Source: Prevotellaceae bacterium (GTDB taxonomy: Bacteria > Bacteroidota > Bacteroidia > Bacteroidales > Bacteroidaceae). From it: 10,502 nucleotides of DNA. The DNA is taken from positions 1 through 10,502 of the forward strand of contig JAUNQM010000060.1 in NCBI GenBank assembly GCA_030536165.1, in the 5' to 3' direction. Below the pieces are notes generated by a model, which saw only the letters and a program-made list of their open reading frames with translations, was not told the origin of the DNA and searched no databases. A program made the position numbers and the translations under genes. Each line of letters begins with the position of its first letter. The first letter of the stretch is position 1. Of this stretch, positions 1 through 8,210 are shown one piece after another.

Positions 1-393
1 TACTATACAAACACAGAAAAGAACTGCATCTATCGCATGAATGTGTTTACAGCAAAGATTGACGTGCTTACAGGACAGGCATCAATGAGCGGTGCCGGCC
101 ACTTGGACGGAAAACTTGCACAGGCACAGTTCAACAGCCCTCGTTGCATGGTCAAGGATAGCGAAGGCAACCTCTATGTAGCAGATTCAGGCAACCACTG
201 CATCCGCAAGATTAACCTCAAGACAGGTTTCGTTTCTACAGTAGCCGGACTGCCACAGCAGGCAGGATACGTGAACGGTACAAGCGAGACAGCTAAGTTC
301 AATAAGCCTATGGGTCTCTGCATTGATAAGGATGATATTCTCTATGTAGGCGATAGTGAAAACCACGCAATACGAAGAGTAGCAATTGAATAA
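1..393 (+). CDS. NHL-repeat beta-propeller protein, C-terminal fragment (5' end outside window)
   Basis: The frame is open from the first base, so this is the last 130 residues of a longer protein; the ATG at 37 is internal, not a start. Two NHL-type blades are visible: one with NLYVADSGNHCIRKI and, after a spacer containing VSTVAGLPQQAGYVNG, a second with ILYVGDSENHAIRRV just before the stop. The pattern 'P.g...D..gnlYVaDs.NH.IRki' defines NHL propeller blades. In Bacteroidota PULs such blades often follow an N-terminal IPT/TIG domain in a cell-surface lipoprotein, but that part is not in the window. The likely role is surface glycan or protein binding; no enzymatic activity can be claimed. 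The gene ends 91 bases before the preferred susC start and no clear promoter lies between, so co-transcription is likely. The NHL assignment is secure; the function is inferred. Confidence 0.88.
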   Translation, partial: YYTNTEKNCIYRMNVFTAKIDVLTGQASMSGAGHLDGKLAQAQFNSPRCMVKDSEGNLYVADSGNHCIRKINLKTGFVSTVAGLPQQAGYVNGTSETAKFNKPMGLCIDKDDILYVGDSENHAIRRVAIE

Positions 394-396
394 TCT

Positions 397-469
397 GGTT
401 TTAGGTGTTTGGTTTTTAGGGTTTAGGTTAAGCCAACAACCCACAACCGATGCCCAACAACCGATAACC
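397..469 (+). repeat. GT-rich then CA-rich degenerate simple repeats between NHL gene and susC
   Basis: The gap before susC opens with a G/T-rich run (397-429) holding three variants of a TTTAGG unit (ggttttaggt, ggtttttaggg, gtttaggtt). It changes at once to a C/A-rich run (433-469) holding two exact CCAACAACC copies (433-441 and 454-462) and two exact CAACCGAT copies (444-451 and 458-465). The two halves are roughly complementary in composition and could fold into an imperfect stem with bulges. I see no TAnnTTTG promoter here. The stretch resembles slippage-derived low-complexity spacer DNA; a regulatory role is possible but not shown. Confidence 0.6.
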
Positions 470-484
470 TTAATAAAAGAAATA

Positions 485-3400
485 ATGAAAAGAATAAGTC
501 TATCAATCGTCTTCCTCCTTGTATTGGCAATGCAGTCGCTTACGGCTTTTGCCCAGGAAGGTAAGGCAATTACAGCAAAGGGACTTGTCGTTGATGCTAA
601 CAACGAACCAATCATTGGTGCAACTGTTACCGTCCAAGACAAGCCAGGCGTTGGTTCTGTAACCAACCTTGATGGTAATTTTACCATTAAAGCAAATATA
701 TATGATAATCTCGTGATTTCATATATAGGCTTTGAGACAGCACAATATCGTATCACCAAAGAGGATGAAATGATACAGATTGTGCTTAAGGAAAAAGGTT
801 CCGACCTTGACGAAGTAGTCGTAGTAGGTATGGGTTCTCAGCGTAAGGTCAGTGTGGCAGGTGCCATCACGACCATCAACCCAAAGGAACTCGAAAAGCC
901 TGCTACAAACATTGTCAATACACTTGCTGGTCGTGTAGCCGGTGTCATTGGCGTACAGAGCAGTGGTGAACCTGGAAAGAACATCTCTGAATTCTGGGTA
1001 CGTGGTATCGGTACATTCGGTGCTAACAGTTCTGCACTCGTACTCATCGATGGTCTTGAAGGCGACCTCAGTCAGGTTGAAGCAGCCGACGTAGAAAGTT
1101 TCTCTGTGCTGAAGGATGCTTCTGCAACAGCTGTCTATGGTAACCGTGGTGCAAACGGTGTTATCATCGTGACCACCAAGCGTGGTCTTGAACAGAAACT
1201 CAAGATTACAGCACGTGCAAACTATACTATCTCACATCTGAAGAGAGTTCCGGAATATCTCGACGCAACGCGCTATGCAGAACTTGCCAACGAAGCAGCA
1301 GTGCAGTCAGGTATGGCACCTGTATATAGCGATGTTGAAATGGATATCTTCCGCTACAATCTCGACCCAGACCTCTATCCTAACGTAAACTGGCAGGATG
1401 AGCTCCTTAATGAAAATTCATTCCAGCAGACATATTATGTCAGTGCACAGGGTGGTGGTAGTATCGCACGCTACTTTGCTTCGCTCGGTATGTCGGATGA
1501 ATCTTCTGCTTACAAGATGGCAAGCGACAGCCCTTACAAGAATGGTGTAGGCTACAAGACATATAACTTCCGTATGAACCTCGATATCAACCTTACAAAG
1601 ACAACCAAGGTTTATCTCGGTGGAACAAGCTATGTCTCAGTCAACGACCGTCCAAGTATGGGTAACGGTTTCAGCTCAATCAGTATGACAGACTGGATTT
1701 GGTCGTCACAGGCAAAGACGACCCCTGTTATGTATCCACTTCGATACTCAAACGGATACCTCCCAGCAACAAACGATGGCGATGAGATTTCTCCTTATGT
1801 CCTGCTCAACTACACAGGTACAACCCGTCAGCAGAACTTCCGCAATATGATTACTATTGCCATCGACCAAGACTTCTCGTTCATCACAAAGGGCTTGCGT
1901 GCAAAGATTCAAGGATCATTCGATAGCCAGTCAATGTTTGGTGAAAGCCGCTACAAGATGCCTGCACTCTACATGGCAACAGGCCGTAACTCTGCAGGTG
2001 AACTTATCCTTTCAAACCGTGTAATCCAGAAGAGCATTGGCTACAACAGTGCTTCATGGACATGGCGTAAGTGGTATTTCGATGCAAGCGTGAACTATGA
2101 CCGTAAGTTCGATGAGCATAGTGTGGGTGCATTGCTTTACTACTATTGCCAGGACACAAGCGAGACAGGTGCTTCAAGCAGTATGAATGCAATCCCTAAG
2201 CGTTATCAAGCACTTTCTGGTCGTCTGAACTATGGTTACAAGGATACATACTTCATCGATGCAAACTTCGGTCTCACAGGTTCTGAGAACTTCCAGCCAG
2301 GACGTCAGTATGGTTTCTTCCCATCTGTAGCCCTTGCATGGGTGCCGACTCAGTATGAGTTTGTGCAGAAGGCAATGCCTTGGCTGTCGTTCTTGAAGAT
2401 ACGTGCATCATACGGTATGGTAGGTAACGACCAGATTGCTTCTTCACGTTTCCCTTACCTTACTCTCATCAGCGAGAGTGATGGCACTACAAAGTGGGGT
2501 GGTGTAGGAGTCCTTAATGAAAGTCAGGTAGGTGCCGACAACCTCGTATGGGAAAAGGCAAAGAAGTTTGACCTCGGTGTTGACTTCCACCTCTTCAATG
2601 ATAAGTTTACTTGTACTCTCGACTACTTCATGGACCGTCGTGATGCTATCTTCCAGCAGCGTACACAGGTTCCTGCATACGTTGGTCTGACCAGTATGCC
2701 TTACGGTAACGTCGGTAGCATGAAGAGCTGGGGTGGTGATGGTAACTTCGAATACTTCCAGAAGATTGGTAAGGACTTCTTCCTTACATTCCGTGGAAAC
2801 TTCACCCTTTCAAAGAATAAGATTCTCAACTGGGAAGAGGCTCGCCAGCCATACACTTATCTTGAGAAGAATGGATATGCAAACAATGTTCAGCGTGGTT
2901 TCATTGCTCTCGGACTCTTTGAGAACCAAGAGGAGATTGATATGAGCCCAACACAGTTTGGTACAGTTCTCCCAGGTGATATTAAATATAAAGACGTAAA
3001 CGGTGACGGTGTTATCAACGATGATGATAAAGTGCCTCTCTTTGCATACTCAGGAGTACCACAGTTTATGTATGGTCTTGGTTTCTCTGCTGAGTACAAA
3101 GGCTTCACATTGAATGTGCTCTTTAAGGGTACAGGTGATAACTACTTCCTCTATGGTGGTAGCAACGGTGATAACTTCGATGGTTATATGCCGTTCAACA
3201 GAGGCTATCAGGGTAACGTACTTGCCATTGCTTACGATCAGGAGAACCGTTGGACATCTGCTGAATATTCAGGTGATCCTTCAACAGAAAATCCAGAAGC
3301 TCGCTTCCCACGTCTGCACTATGGAAACAGTGCAAACAACACGAAGCCTTCAACATTCTGGAAGGGTGATGCTCGCTACCTGAGACTTCAGGAAGTCAGC

Positions 3401-3589
3401 CTCAACTACAGACTCAAAGCTCCGTTCCTCACAAAGATTGGTATGTCGTCAGTAGATTTCCAACTTATGTGTGAGAACCTCCACGTATGGGATTCAGTAA
3501 AGATTTACGACCCAGAGCAGGCAACGTCAACAGGACGTGCGTATCCTTTGACAGGTCGTTATACATTCCAGCTGCAACTTAACTTCTAA
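485..3589 (+). CDS. SusC-like TonB-dependent outer-membrane transporter (SusC/RagA family)
   Basis: This 1034-residue protein is the outer-membrane barrel that imports glycan fragments with TonB/ExbBD energy, working under a SusD lid. I start it at 485 because MKRISLSIVFLLVLAMQSLTA makes a clean signal peptide with likely cleavage after AFA (residue 23). An in-frame ATG at 386 would overlap the NHL stop and add an implausible leader. Domains in order: a carboxypeptidase-regulatory-like beta-sandwich at about 29-117 (G.VVDANNEPIIGATV, then the LDGNF pattern); TonB box DEVVVVG at 109-115; a plug domain to about 240 (VRGIGT, LVLIDG, SVLKDASATAVYG, GANGVIIVTTKRG); then the 22-strand barrel. A DVNGDGVINDDD loop at 837-848 is typical of SusC proteins, and the chain ends in FQLQLNF with the terminal Phe expected of a barrel protein. 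The length is normal. Family and role are secure; the transported glycan is unknown. Confidence 0.96.
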   Translation: MKRISLSIVFLLVLAMQSLTAFAQEGKAITAKGLVVDANNEPIIGATVTVQDKPGVGSVTNLDGNFTIKANIYDNLVISYIGFETAQYRITKEDEMIQIVLKEKGSDLDEVVVVGMGSQRKVSVAGAITTINPKELEKPATNIVNTLAGRVAGVIGVQSSGEPGKNISEFWVRGIGTFGANSSALVLIDGLEGDLSQVEAADVESFSVLKDASATAVYGNRGANGVIIVTTKRGLEQKLKITARANYTISHLKRVPEYLDATRYAELANEAAVQSGMAPVYSDVEMDIFRYNLDPDLYPNVNWQDELLNENSFQQTYYVSAQGGGSIARYFASLGMSDESSAYKMASDSPYKNGVGYKTYNFRMNLDINLTKTTKVYLGGTSYVSVNDRPSMGNGFSSISMTDWIWSSQAKTTPVMYPLRYSNGYLPATNDGDEISPYVLLNYTGTTRQQNFRNMITIAIDQDFSFITKGLRAKIQGSFDSQSMFGESRYKMPALYMATGRNSAGELILSNRVIQKSIGYNSASWTWRKWYFDASVNYDRKFDEHSVGALLYYYCQDTSETGASSSMNAIPKRYQALSGRLNYGYKDTYFIDANFGLTGSENFQPGRQYGFFPSVALAWVPTQYEFVQKAMPWLSFLKIRASYGMVGNDQIASSRFPYLTLISESDGTTKWGGVGVLNESQVGADNLVWEKAKKFDLGVDFHLFNDKFTCTLDYFMDRRDAIFQQRTQVPAYVGLTSMPYGNVGSMKSWGGDGNFEYFQKIGKDFFLTFRGNFTLSKNKILNWEEARQPYTYLEKNGYANNVQRGFIALGLFENQEEIDMSPTQFGTVLPGDIKYKDVNGDGVINDDDKVPLFAYSGVPQFMYGLGFSAEYKGFTLNVLFKGTGDNYFLYGGSNGDNFDGYMPFNRGYQGNVLAIAYDQENRWTSAEYSGDPSTENPEARFPRLHYGNSANNTKPSTFWKGDARYLRLQEVSLNYRLKAPFLTKIGMSSVDFQLMCENLHVWDSVKIYDPEQATSTGRAYPLTGRYTFQLQLNF

Positions 3590-3594
3590 TAAAT

Positions 3595-3604
3595 AAGGAA
3601 AGGA
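3595..3604 (+). promoter_or_regulatory. Purine-rich ribosome binding site of the SusD-like gene
   Basis: AAGGAAAGGA lies 8 bases before the ATG at 3613, in the short gap after the susC stop. It is the only Shine-Dalgarno-like site in front of a gene in this window; the other starts sit behind plain A/T-rich leaders, as is usual in Bacteroidota. It supports the 3613 start and suggests efficient translation right behind susC. Confidence 0.5.
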
Positions 3605-3612
3605 TAAAAGAT

Positions 3613-5616
3613 ATGAAAAAGATATTTTTATTTTCTACGTTATTGGCTGCGTTGCTTAGCATAAGCAGTTGCAGTAATTATCTGAATGTAGATGAATATT
3701 TCGCAGATACATTCCCTGAGGATTCAATCTTTGCCAGCAAATACAATATTACTCGTTACTACAACGGAGCCGTAAACCTTCTTCCTAAAGAGGGTGGGCT
3801 TTGGCATTACGGCACTACTCCTGGTCTTACAGGTAGTGATGAGGCCGTTTCGTGTGGTTCATGGAATGGTGGTTTCCTCGATATCCAGTATTCTGGCACA
3901 ATGCTTACGATGAATCAGGTTACAGCATCTTCTATGGCAGGATGGACTTGGGACTTCAATGTCTGGGAACCTTGCTATAAGGTTGTTCGTAAGTGCAACA
4001 TCCTACTTACCAATATTAGTGGAGTTCCTGATATGAACAGTGTTGAGAAGATGCAGTTCCGCAGTCAGGTACGCTTCCTTCGTGCATACGCATACTATTG
4101 GATTCTTCGCAATCAAGGACCTTTCGTCCTTCTTGGCGATGATATCCTCAGTAGTAATGAAGATACAGAGTACTATTCTCACTCTCGTAGCACAATGGAC
4201 GAGTGTGTTGACTATGTTAGCACAGAACTTACAGAGGCTGCAACATATATGGCTCTCGAACATAATCAGAACGAAATCTATGCCCCAACAAAGGGTGCTG
4301 CTCTTGCACTTGCTGCACGTGTTAGATTGATGGGTGCTTCACCTCTTTATAATGGTGGTGATGCTGCACGCCGCTATTTCGGTGACTTCAAGCGTTCTTC
4401 AGATGGTGCATACTATGTGTCTCAGACTTACGATGAGCGTAAGTGGGCTGTGGCTGCAGCTGCAGCAAAGAAGGTTATCGATATGAAGATGTACGACCTC
4501 TACACAGTTCCTGCTGACCAATACACAGTTGCACTTCCTGCAAATGTTCCTGCCGCAGATTATCCTAATGGCGCAGGTGGCATAGACCCTTATCGCTCTT
4601 ATTCAGAGCAGTTCACAGGTGAGGCTGTTGTAATGACCAACCCTGAACTCATCTGGGGCACTACAGAAGGTGTAAACGACCAGCTTGCAAACCACTTCCC
4701 AATTACACTCGGAGGTTGGGGCGCAATGAGTGTTCCTCAGCGTATGGTTGACTACTTCTATATGGCTGACGGTCACGACATCAAGGAGGCAAGTGCTGAA
4801 TATCCTTACAACAATCGTCCATACGATAACTCTTGTATCGTTCAGGATGACAAGACTCTCTCTAAGAACTATGTCTTGAAGGGTGGCACATTTGCAGCTT
4901 ATGATAACCGCGAGCCACGTTTCTATGCTAACATTGGTTTCTCGAATCGTCTTTGGACTATGTCATCAACAACCGTAACAGGTAAGCACGACATTCAGGT
5001 TGCTTACTTCAAGGGCGGTAACAATGGTCCTCAGCTCTCTACCAATAATGTATATTGTACTACTGGCTACGTTTGCACAAAGTATGTACATCCATCTGAT
5101 GCTCTTTCTGGTGAAAGTGCACGTACTATCTCAAAGGTGCTTCCACTTATCCGCTATGCTGAAGTCCTTCTTTCATACGCAGAAGCTCTCAATCATCTGA
5201 CAAAGGAGTGGGACATTGACGGCGTGAAGGTAAGTCGCAATGTTGATGAGATTAAGAGTGCATTCAATCTTATACGCTATCGTGCTGGTCTGCCTGGCCT
5301 TACAGATGCAGAACTTGCCGACGCAGATGGATTGGATAAGATAATCCAGCGCGAGCGTGCTATCGAACTCTTCCACGAGGGACACCGCTACTATGATGTT
5401 CGTCGTTGGGGTATCGTTGACCAGCTCGAGAAAGAACCTCTCACAGGTCTCAATGTAAACCTTGGTGAGTGGAACGGATTCTATCAGCCATGTGTAATCC
5501 AGCACCCTGCTCTCCGTGAGCGTGTATGGAAGGATAAGATGATTCTTCTTCCTCTCAAGCTTGAAGAAGTTCGTAAGGCTCCAACACTCGACCAGAACCC
5601 AGGATGGGAGAAATAA
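3613..5616 (+). CDS. SusD-like surface lipoprotein (RagB/SusD family)
   Basis: This 667-residue lipoprotein is the lid of the SusC transporter and binds glycan at the cell surface. The N-terminus MKKIFLFSTLLAALLSISSC is a lipoprotein signal with the lipid-accepting Cys at 20. The fold is shown by an N-terminal alpha-helical TPR-like region, including the segment QFRSQVRFLRAYAYYWILRN and a helix with GAALALAARVRLMGASPLYN. It is confirmed by the C-terminal family hallmark RERAIELFHEGHRYYDVRRW at 580-599, near the usual 'ERR.EL.fEG.R..DlrRW'. The protein is longer than the founding SusD (about 550 residues) but within the family range. It starts 23 bases after susC, the universal susC-susD order. 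Assignment is secure; ligand specificity cannot be read because binding residues are not conserved in this family. Confidence 0.96.
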   Translation: MKKIFLFSTLLAALLSISSCSNYLNVDEYFADTFPEDSIFASKYNITRYYNGAVNLLPKEGGLWHYGTTPGLTGSDEAVSCGSWNGGFLDIQYSGTMLTMNQVTASSMAGWTWDFNVWEPCYKVVRKCNILLTNISGVPDMNSVEKMQFRSQVRFLRAYAYYWILRNQGPFVLLGDDILSSNEDTEYYSHSRSTMDECVDYVSTELTEAATYMALEHNQNEIYAPTKGAALALAARVRLMGASPLYNGGDAARRYFGDFKRSSDGAYYVSQTYDERKWAVAAAAAKKVIDMKMYDLYTVPADQYTVALPANVPAADYPNGAGGIDPYRSYSEQFTGEAVVMTNPELIWGTTEGVNDQLANHFPITLGGWGAMSVPQRMVDYFYMADGHDIKEASAEYPYNNRPYDNSCIVQDDKTLSKNYVLKGGTFAAYDNREPRFYANIGFSNRLWTMSSTTVTGKHDIQVAYFKGGNNGPQLSTNNVYCTTGYVCTKYVHPSDALSGESARTISKVLPLIRYAEVLLSYAEALNHLTKEWDIDGVKVSRNVDEIKSAFNLIRYRAGLPGLTDAELADADGLDKIIQRERAIELFHEGHRYYDVRRWGIVDQLEKEPLTGLNVNLGEWNGFYQPCVIQHPALRERVWKDKMILLPLKLEEVRKAPTLDQNPGWEK

Positions 5617-5621
5617 CAAGG

Positions 5622-5672
5622 TTATAGGTCTCTATAGTAACTATAAAAACAATAGCAACTATAAGACCATAA
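5622..5672 (+). other. Bulged stem-loop between the SusD gene and the DUF1735/DUF4361 gene
   Basis: The left arm 5622-5638 and right arm 5658-5672 can form 15 base pairs with two single-base bulges (A5626 and C5632), closing a 19-base loop. A near-exact 12-base direct repeat, TAGTAACTATAA at 5635-5646 and TAGCAACTATAA at 5653-5664, overlaps loop and arms. No T-run follows, so it is not a typical intrinsic terminator. A role in RNA processing or in lowering downstream expression relative to susC/susD is inference only. Confidence 0.5.
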
Positions 5673-5699
5673 TTAAAATAAATAATGTATATACAGAAT

Positions 5700-6695
5700 A
5701 TGAAAACCAAGAATATCATAAACTGGAGCTGGTTTCTTGCCGGCATTATGACACTGGCCACTTTCACTTCATGCGAGAAGAAGTTCTACGATGAAGAACA
5801 ATATCGCAAGGAAGTCTATATCGTCAGTGGTGATGATAATATCTTCGGACAGGAATATGCCATGGGCGAAGAGTCTGAAGGCAATATCTCCATCTACGTT
5901 GGTGGCACAACAGCCATCGAAGAAGACGTAGAAGTAGAACTCGGTCTTTATCCTACAGCATTGCGTGAATACAACCAGCGCGTCTATGGCGAAAACTATG
6001 CCGACTATGGTCGTCAGCTCGATGCTGCAGACTATGAAATCCAAAACTGGAAGGTGACAATACCAAAGGGTTCATCAAAGCCTTATGTGCAGTTCCCTAT
6101 CAAGGTCAAGGTCAGCAACCTCATGGACGCTGAGGCATACTATATACCTTTATATATAAAGAAGGTGTCGAATTATATGGTTTCGCCTACTCGCAACTAT
6201 GTGCTCTTCCGCATTTACCTGAAGAACGACTATGCTTCAACAAAGAATAGCACTTATTACACTATGAATGCTCTGGAGCAAGTATGCACAGAATCTAATG
6301 GCACTTTCACGCCTGATGCACCTGCTGTTTCGGTAAACTCAACAAAACTGTTTATCCCAACAGGTCAGAACTCTATACGCACGATGCCGAGCGCATTGGT
6401 TAGTTCGTCGAATACAAGCAAGATACAGAACATTGAAGTCACAGTTTATCCTGATGAGGTAGTAAATGTTCCAGTACTCAACGAAGGAATACCAACAGGT
6501 GAATATAACCAATATCAAAAGGTTACCGTTAAGGCTTGCGAGCCGTCGAGTGATGCTATCGTCGTGGCAGAACTTAACGACGAGCCAAGCTACTACGACC
6601 CAGAGACAAAGAAGTTTACGCTCAACTATCGCTACCACAGTTCTACTGAAAAGAAGTGGCATTTTATGAATGAATTACTGACGCCTCTGAAGTAA
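5700..6695 (+). CDS. DUF1735/DUF4361-type lipoprotein, probable surface glycan-binding protein
   Basis: This 331-residue protein starts at MKTKNIINWSWFLAGIM and has a lipobox TFTSC with Cys at 25, followed by the charged residues EKK. An in-frame ATG at 5685 would add five residues (MYIQN) and cannot be excluded; neither has a ribosome binding site. Residues about 30-155 resemble the DUF1735 (BT_3987-like N-terminal) Ig-like domain, with YIVSGDDNIF, then GTTAIEEDVEVELG, YTPT-like YPTALREYN, and IPKGSS before paired strands. The C-terminal half resembles DUF4361, ending in YYDPETKKFTLNYRY and a Trp-containing last strand. Proteins like this often occupy the third position of PUL operons as surface glycan-binding proteins. 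I see no catalytic motif. It follows SusD by 83 bases, across a predicted stem-loop. Domain names are from recognition of sequence style, not from a profile search. Confidence 0.82.
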   Translation: MKTKNIINWSWFLAGIMTLATFTSCEKKFYDEEQYRKEVYIVSGDDNIFGQEYAMGEESEGNISIYVGGTTAIEEDVEVELGLYPTALREYNQRVYGENYADYGRQLDAADYEIQNWKVTIPKGSSKPYVQFPIKVKVSNLMDAEAYYIPLYIKKVSNYMVSPTRNYVLFRIYLKNDYASTKNSTYYTMNALEQVCTESNGTFTPDAPAVSVNSTKLFIPTGQNSIRTMPSALVSSSNTSKIQNIEVTVYPDEVVNVPVLNEGIPTGEYNQYQKVTVKACEPSSDAIVVAELNDEPSYYDPETKKFTLNYRYHSSTEKKWHFMNELLTPLK

Positions 6696-6696
6696 A

Positions 6697-6740
6697 AGTT
6701 GAATGTTGAGAGTCGAAGGATCTCCTTTGACTCCTTAACT
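6697..6740 (+). other. Stem-loop between the DUF1735/DUF4361 gene and the propeller lipoprotein gene
   Basis: GAGTCGAAGGA (6710-6720) pairs with TCCTTTGACTC (6723-6733). All positions pair, with one G-U wobble; allowing a four-base loop leaves ten pairs. The outer bases AGTT (6697-6700) and AACT (6737-6740) are also complementary. The following bases are A-rich, not T-rich, so this is not a standard intrinsic terminator in the + direction. It fills most of the 62-base gap. The function is unknown; it may mark an RNA processing or stability point inside the operon. Confidence 0.55.
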
Positions 6741-6757
6741 CCAAAAAATAAATAGTT

Positions 6758-8053
6758 ATGAAGAAAAGTTATTATATGATAATGTCAGGCCTCGTTAGTT
6801 TGGCCTTTACATTTACAGCATGTGACGATTACGGCAATGCTGCCATTGGATACGAAGACATCGTAACTGAAGACACAACAGAGGTTACTCCTCCAGAGAT
6901 TGACTCACAGTGGCAACTTAAAATCGTCTCAAACAACGGACAGAACGACCGTCGCGTATTCGTATATCAGGACAAACTATACGACGCAATGTTCAGTGCT
7001 ACAACAGGCTGGACTGGTGGCGACATCGTTTTCTCTTATCGCTTGCCTGATGGTAAAATCGTCTGGGGAGCACGCGACAGTTACTTTGGTGTAGTTGACC
7101 CAAAAACACGTGCACGCAACGCTAACGCTAACACAGTTCGCACGGCTATGCTCATACAAGATGGCGACATTAATAACCCAAAGCCATCTGACCTGCACAG
7201 CCTCAATGCTTTCGTCCAGACAACCAACCCTGATGCAAAGGACTATTACAATGGCGAAGAACTCCTCAAGTCACCGAGAACAAACCGTAGGTATTATCCG
7301 TTGATTGCAAACTACAGCGACAATCAGCTTCACTTGCTTTTAGGATATTTCGCTACAGCATCAAGCACACGCTATTCAACAGCGAAGCTCGACTATAACT
7401 TCAATGGAAAGCCCGGTGATGCAGGATACCTCCAGTTAATCAACTCTAACGAAACATTCAATAGCAATACACTTGACCTTGAGCAAAGTCAGCTCATCGA
7501 TGATGGATATACTTACATGTATGGTTCTAATGTGCTCAATGGTAATAGTCAGGTGCTTGTATGCCGTGTCAAAGATCACAAGTTCGATAACAAGTTTGAG
7601 TACTACATCCTCGACACTGACGGAAGTTACGCGTGGGTAGATAAGATGCCTGATAAGACACTTGCCGCACCACGCTCTAATATCCTTGCTGACAATGGCG
7701 CATGCCAATATCCACAGGTTGTAAAAGATGGTAAGTATTATTATCTCATCGGACAGAAGTATGCCAACGGCAACGCTGTCTATATCTGGCGTTCAAAGAG
7801 CCCTGCAGGACCTTTTACAGATCAGAAGACTCTCTTTGTCGTGCCTGAATACATTGACAAGATAGGCAACAGATACTATAGTAATTTGACACATGTAATA
7901 ATGCATCAAAGCCTGTCACGTAAGGGTGAACTCGTATTCTCAACAACTCAGACAACAACATCTGGAAGTGATAACTTCACATATCCAGGAAGTGCAGATT
8001 ACCTTCGTCCATACTTCTTCCGAGTATTCAATTGGCAGGCACTCTTTGAATAA
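6758..8053 (+). CDS. Lipoprotein with DUF5005/DUF4185-like five-bladed beta-propeller; possible uncharacterised glycosidase
   Basis: This 431-residue protein begins MKKSYYMIMSGLVSLAFTFTAC, with the lipid-accepting Cys at 22 followed by Asp-Asp, an acidic pair compatible with surface export. Residues 23-50 form an acidic, Thr/Pro-rich tether. A beta-propeller-like region then runs to the end, with a GWTGGD motif at 84-89, LPDGKIVWGARDSYFG at 96-111, repeated Y/W-rich strands such as YYPLIAN and KYYYLIGQKY, and a SPAGPF turn at 348-353 of the kind seen in GH43-type propellers. The GWTGGD plus 'LPDG..vW...D...G' pairing resembles DUF5005 and related DUF4185 proteins; GH183 endo-D-arabinanases belong to the latter. 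The usual 'FGDT' is WGARDS here. It is probably the last gene of the operon, since a strong terminator follows. Glycoside hydrolase activity is only a hypothesis; it could be a binding protein. Confidence 0.72.
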   Translation: MKKSYYMIMSGLVSLAFTFTACDDYGNAAIGYEDIVTEDTTEVTPPEIDSQWQLKIVSNNGQNDRRVFVYQDKLYDAMFSATTGWTGGDIVFSYRLPDGKIVWGARDSYFGVVDPKTRARNANANTVRTAMLIQDGDINNPKPSDLHSLNAFVQTTNPDAKDYYNGEELLKSPRTNRRYYPLIANYSDNQLHLLLGYFATASSTRYSTAKLDYNFNGKPGDAGYLQLINSNETFNSNTLDLEQSQLIDDGYTYMYGSNVLNGNSQVLVCRVKDHKFDNKFEYYILDTDGSYAWVDKMPDKTLAAPRSNILADNGACQYPQVVKDGKYYYLIGQKYANGNAVYIWRSKSPAGPFTDQKTLFVVPEYIDKIGNRYYSNLTHVIMHQSLSRKGELVFSTTQTTTSGSDNFTYPGSADYLRPYFFRVFNWQALFE

Positions 8054-8097
8054 ACGTCCTATTGTCATCCATTGAAATCTTAAAAGTGTGATGGCGT

Positions 8098-8140
8098 AAA
8101 AATATCGGTTGTGCATTAAGCGCAGCCGATATTTTTGTTT
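8098..8140 (+). terminator. Intrinsic terminator after the propeller lipoprotein gene
   Basis: Arms 8098-8114 and 8120-8136 form a continuous 17-bp stem (two G-U wobbles) around the loop ATTAA, with a T-rich tail at 8132-8140. The A-run on the left mirrors the T-run on the right, so it could also work from the other strand. It lies 45 bases after the stop at 8053 and separates the susC-susD operon from the GH97 gene. Confidence 0.88.
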
Positions 8141-8210
8141 AATCTAAAACTAAAATTCCGTTTATCAACATTTTCTTCCTGAAAACATCGCTTTTCTAAA
8201 AAAGAATTTG

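Noticed and set aside
397..429. Telomere-like TTTAGGG repeats
   Set aside because: The units are few, irregular and inside a bacterial operon spacer; the resemblance is compositional only.
386..484. In-frame upstream extension of SusC starting at the ATG at 386
   Set aside because: It would overlap the NHL stop, translate the low-complexity spacer and bury the clear signal peptide that begins at 485.
187..759. Long minus-strand open frame (190 codons) across the NHL end and susC start
   Set aside because: It lies opposite two well-supported genes, has no recognisable domain, and spans the repeat spacer; it is best explained as an antisense shadow.
5173..5619. Minus-strand open frame of 148 codons opposite the SusD C-terminus
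   Set aside because: Antisense to the conserved SusD hallmark motif and without any recognisable protein features.
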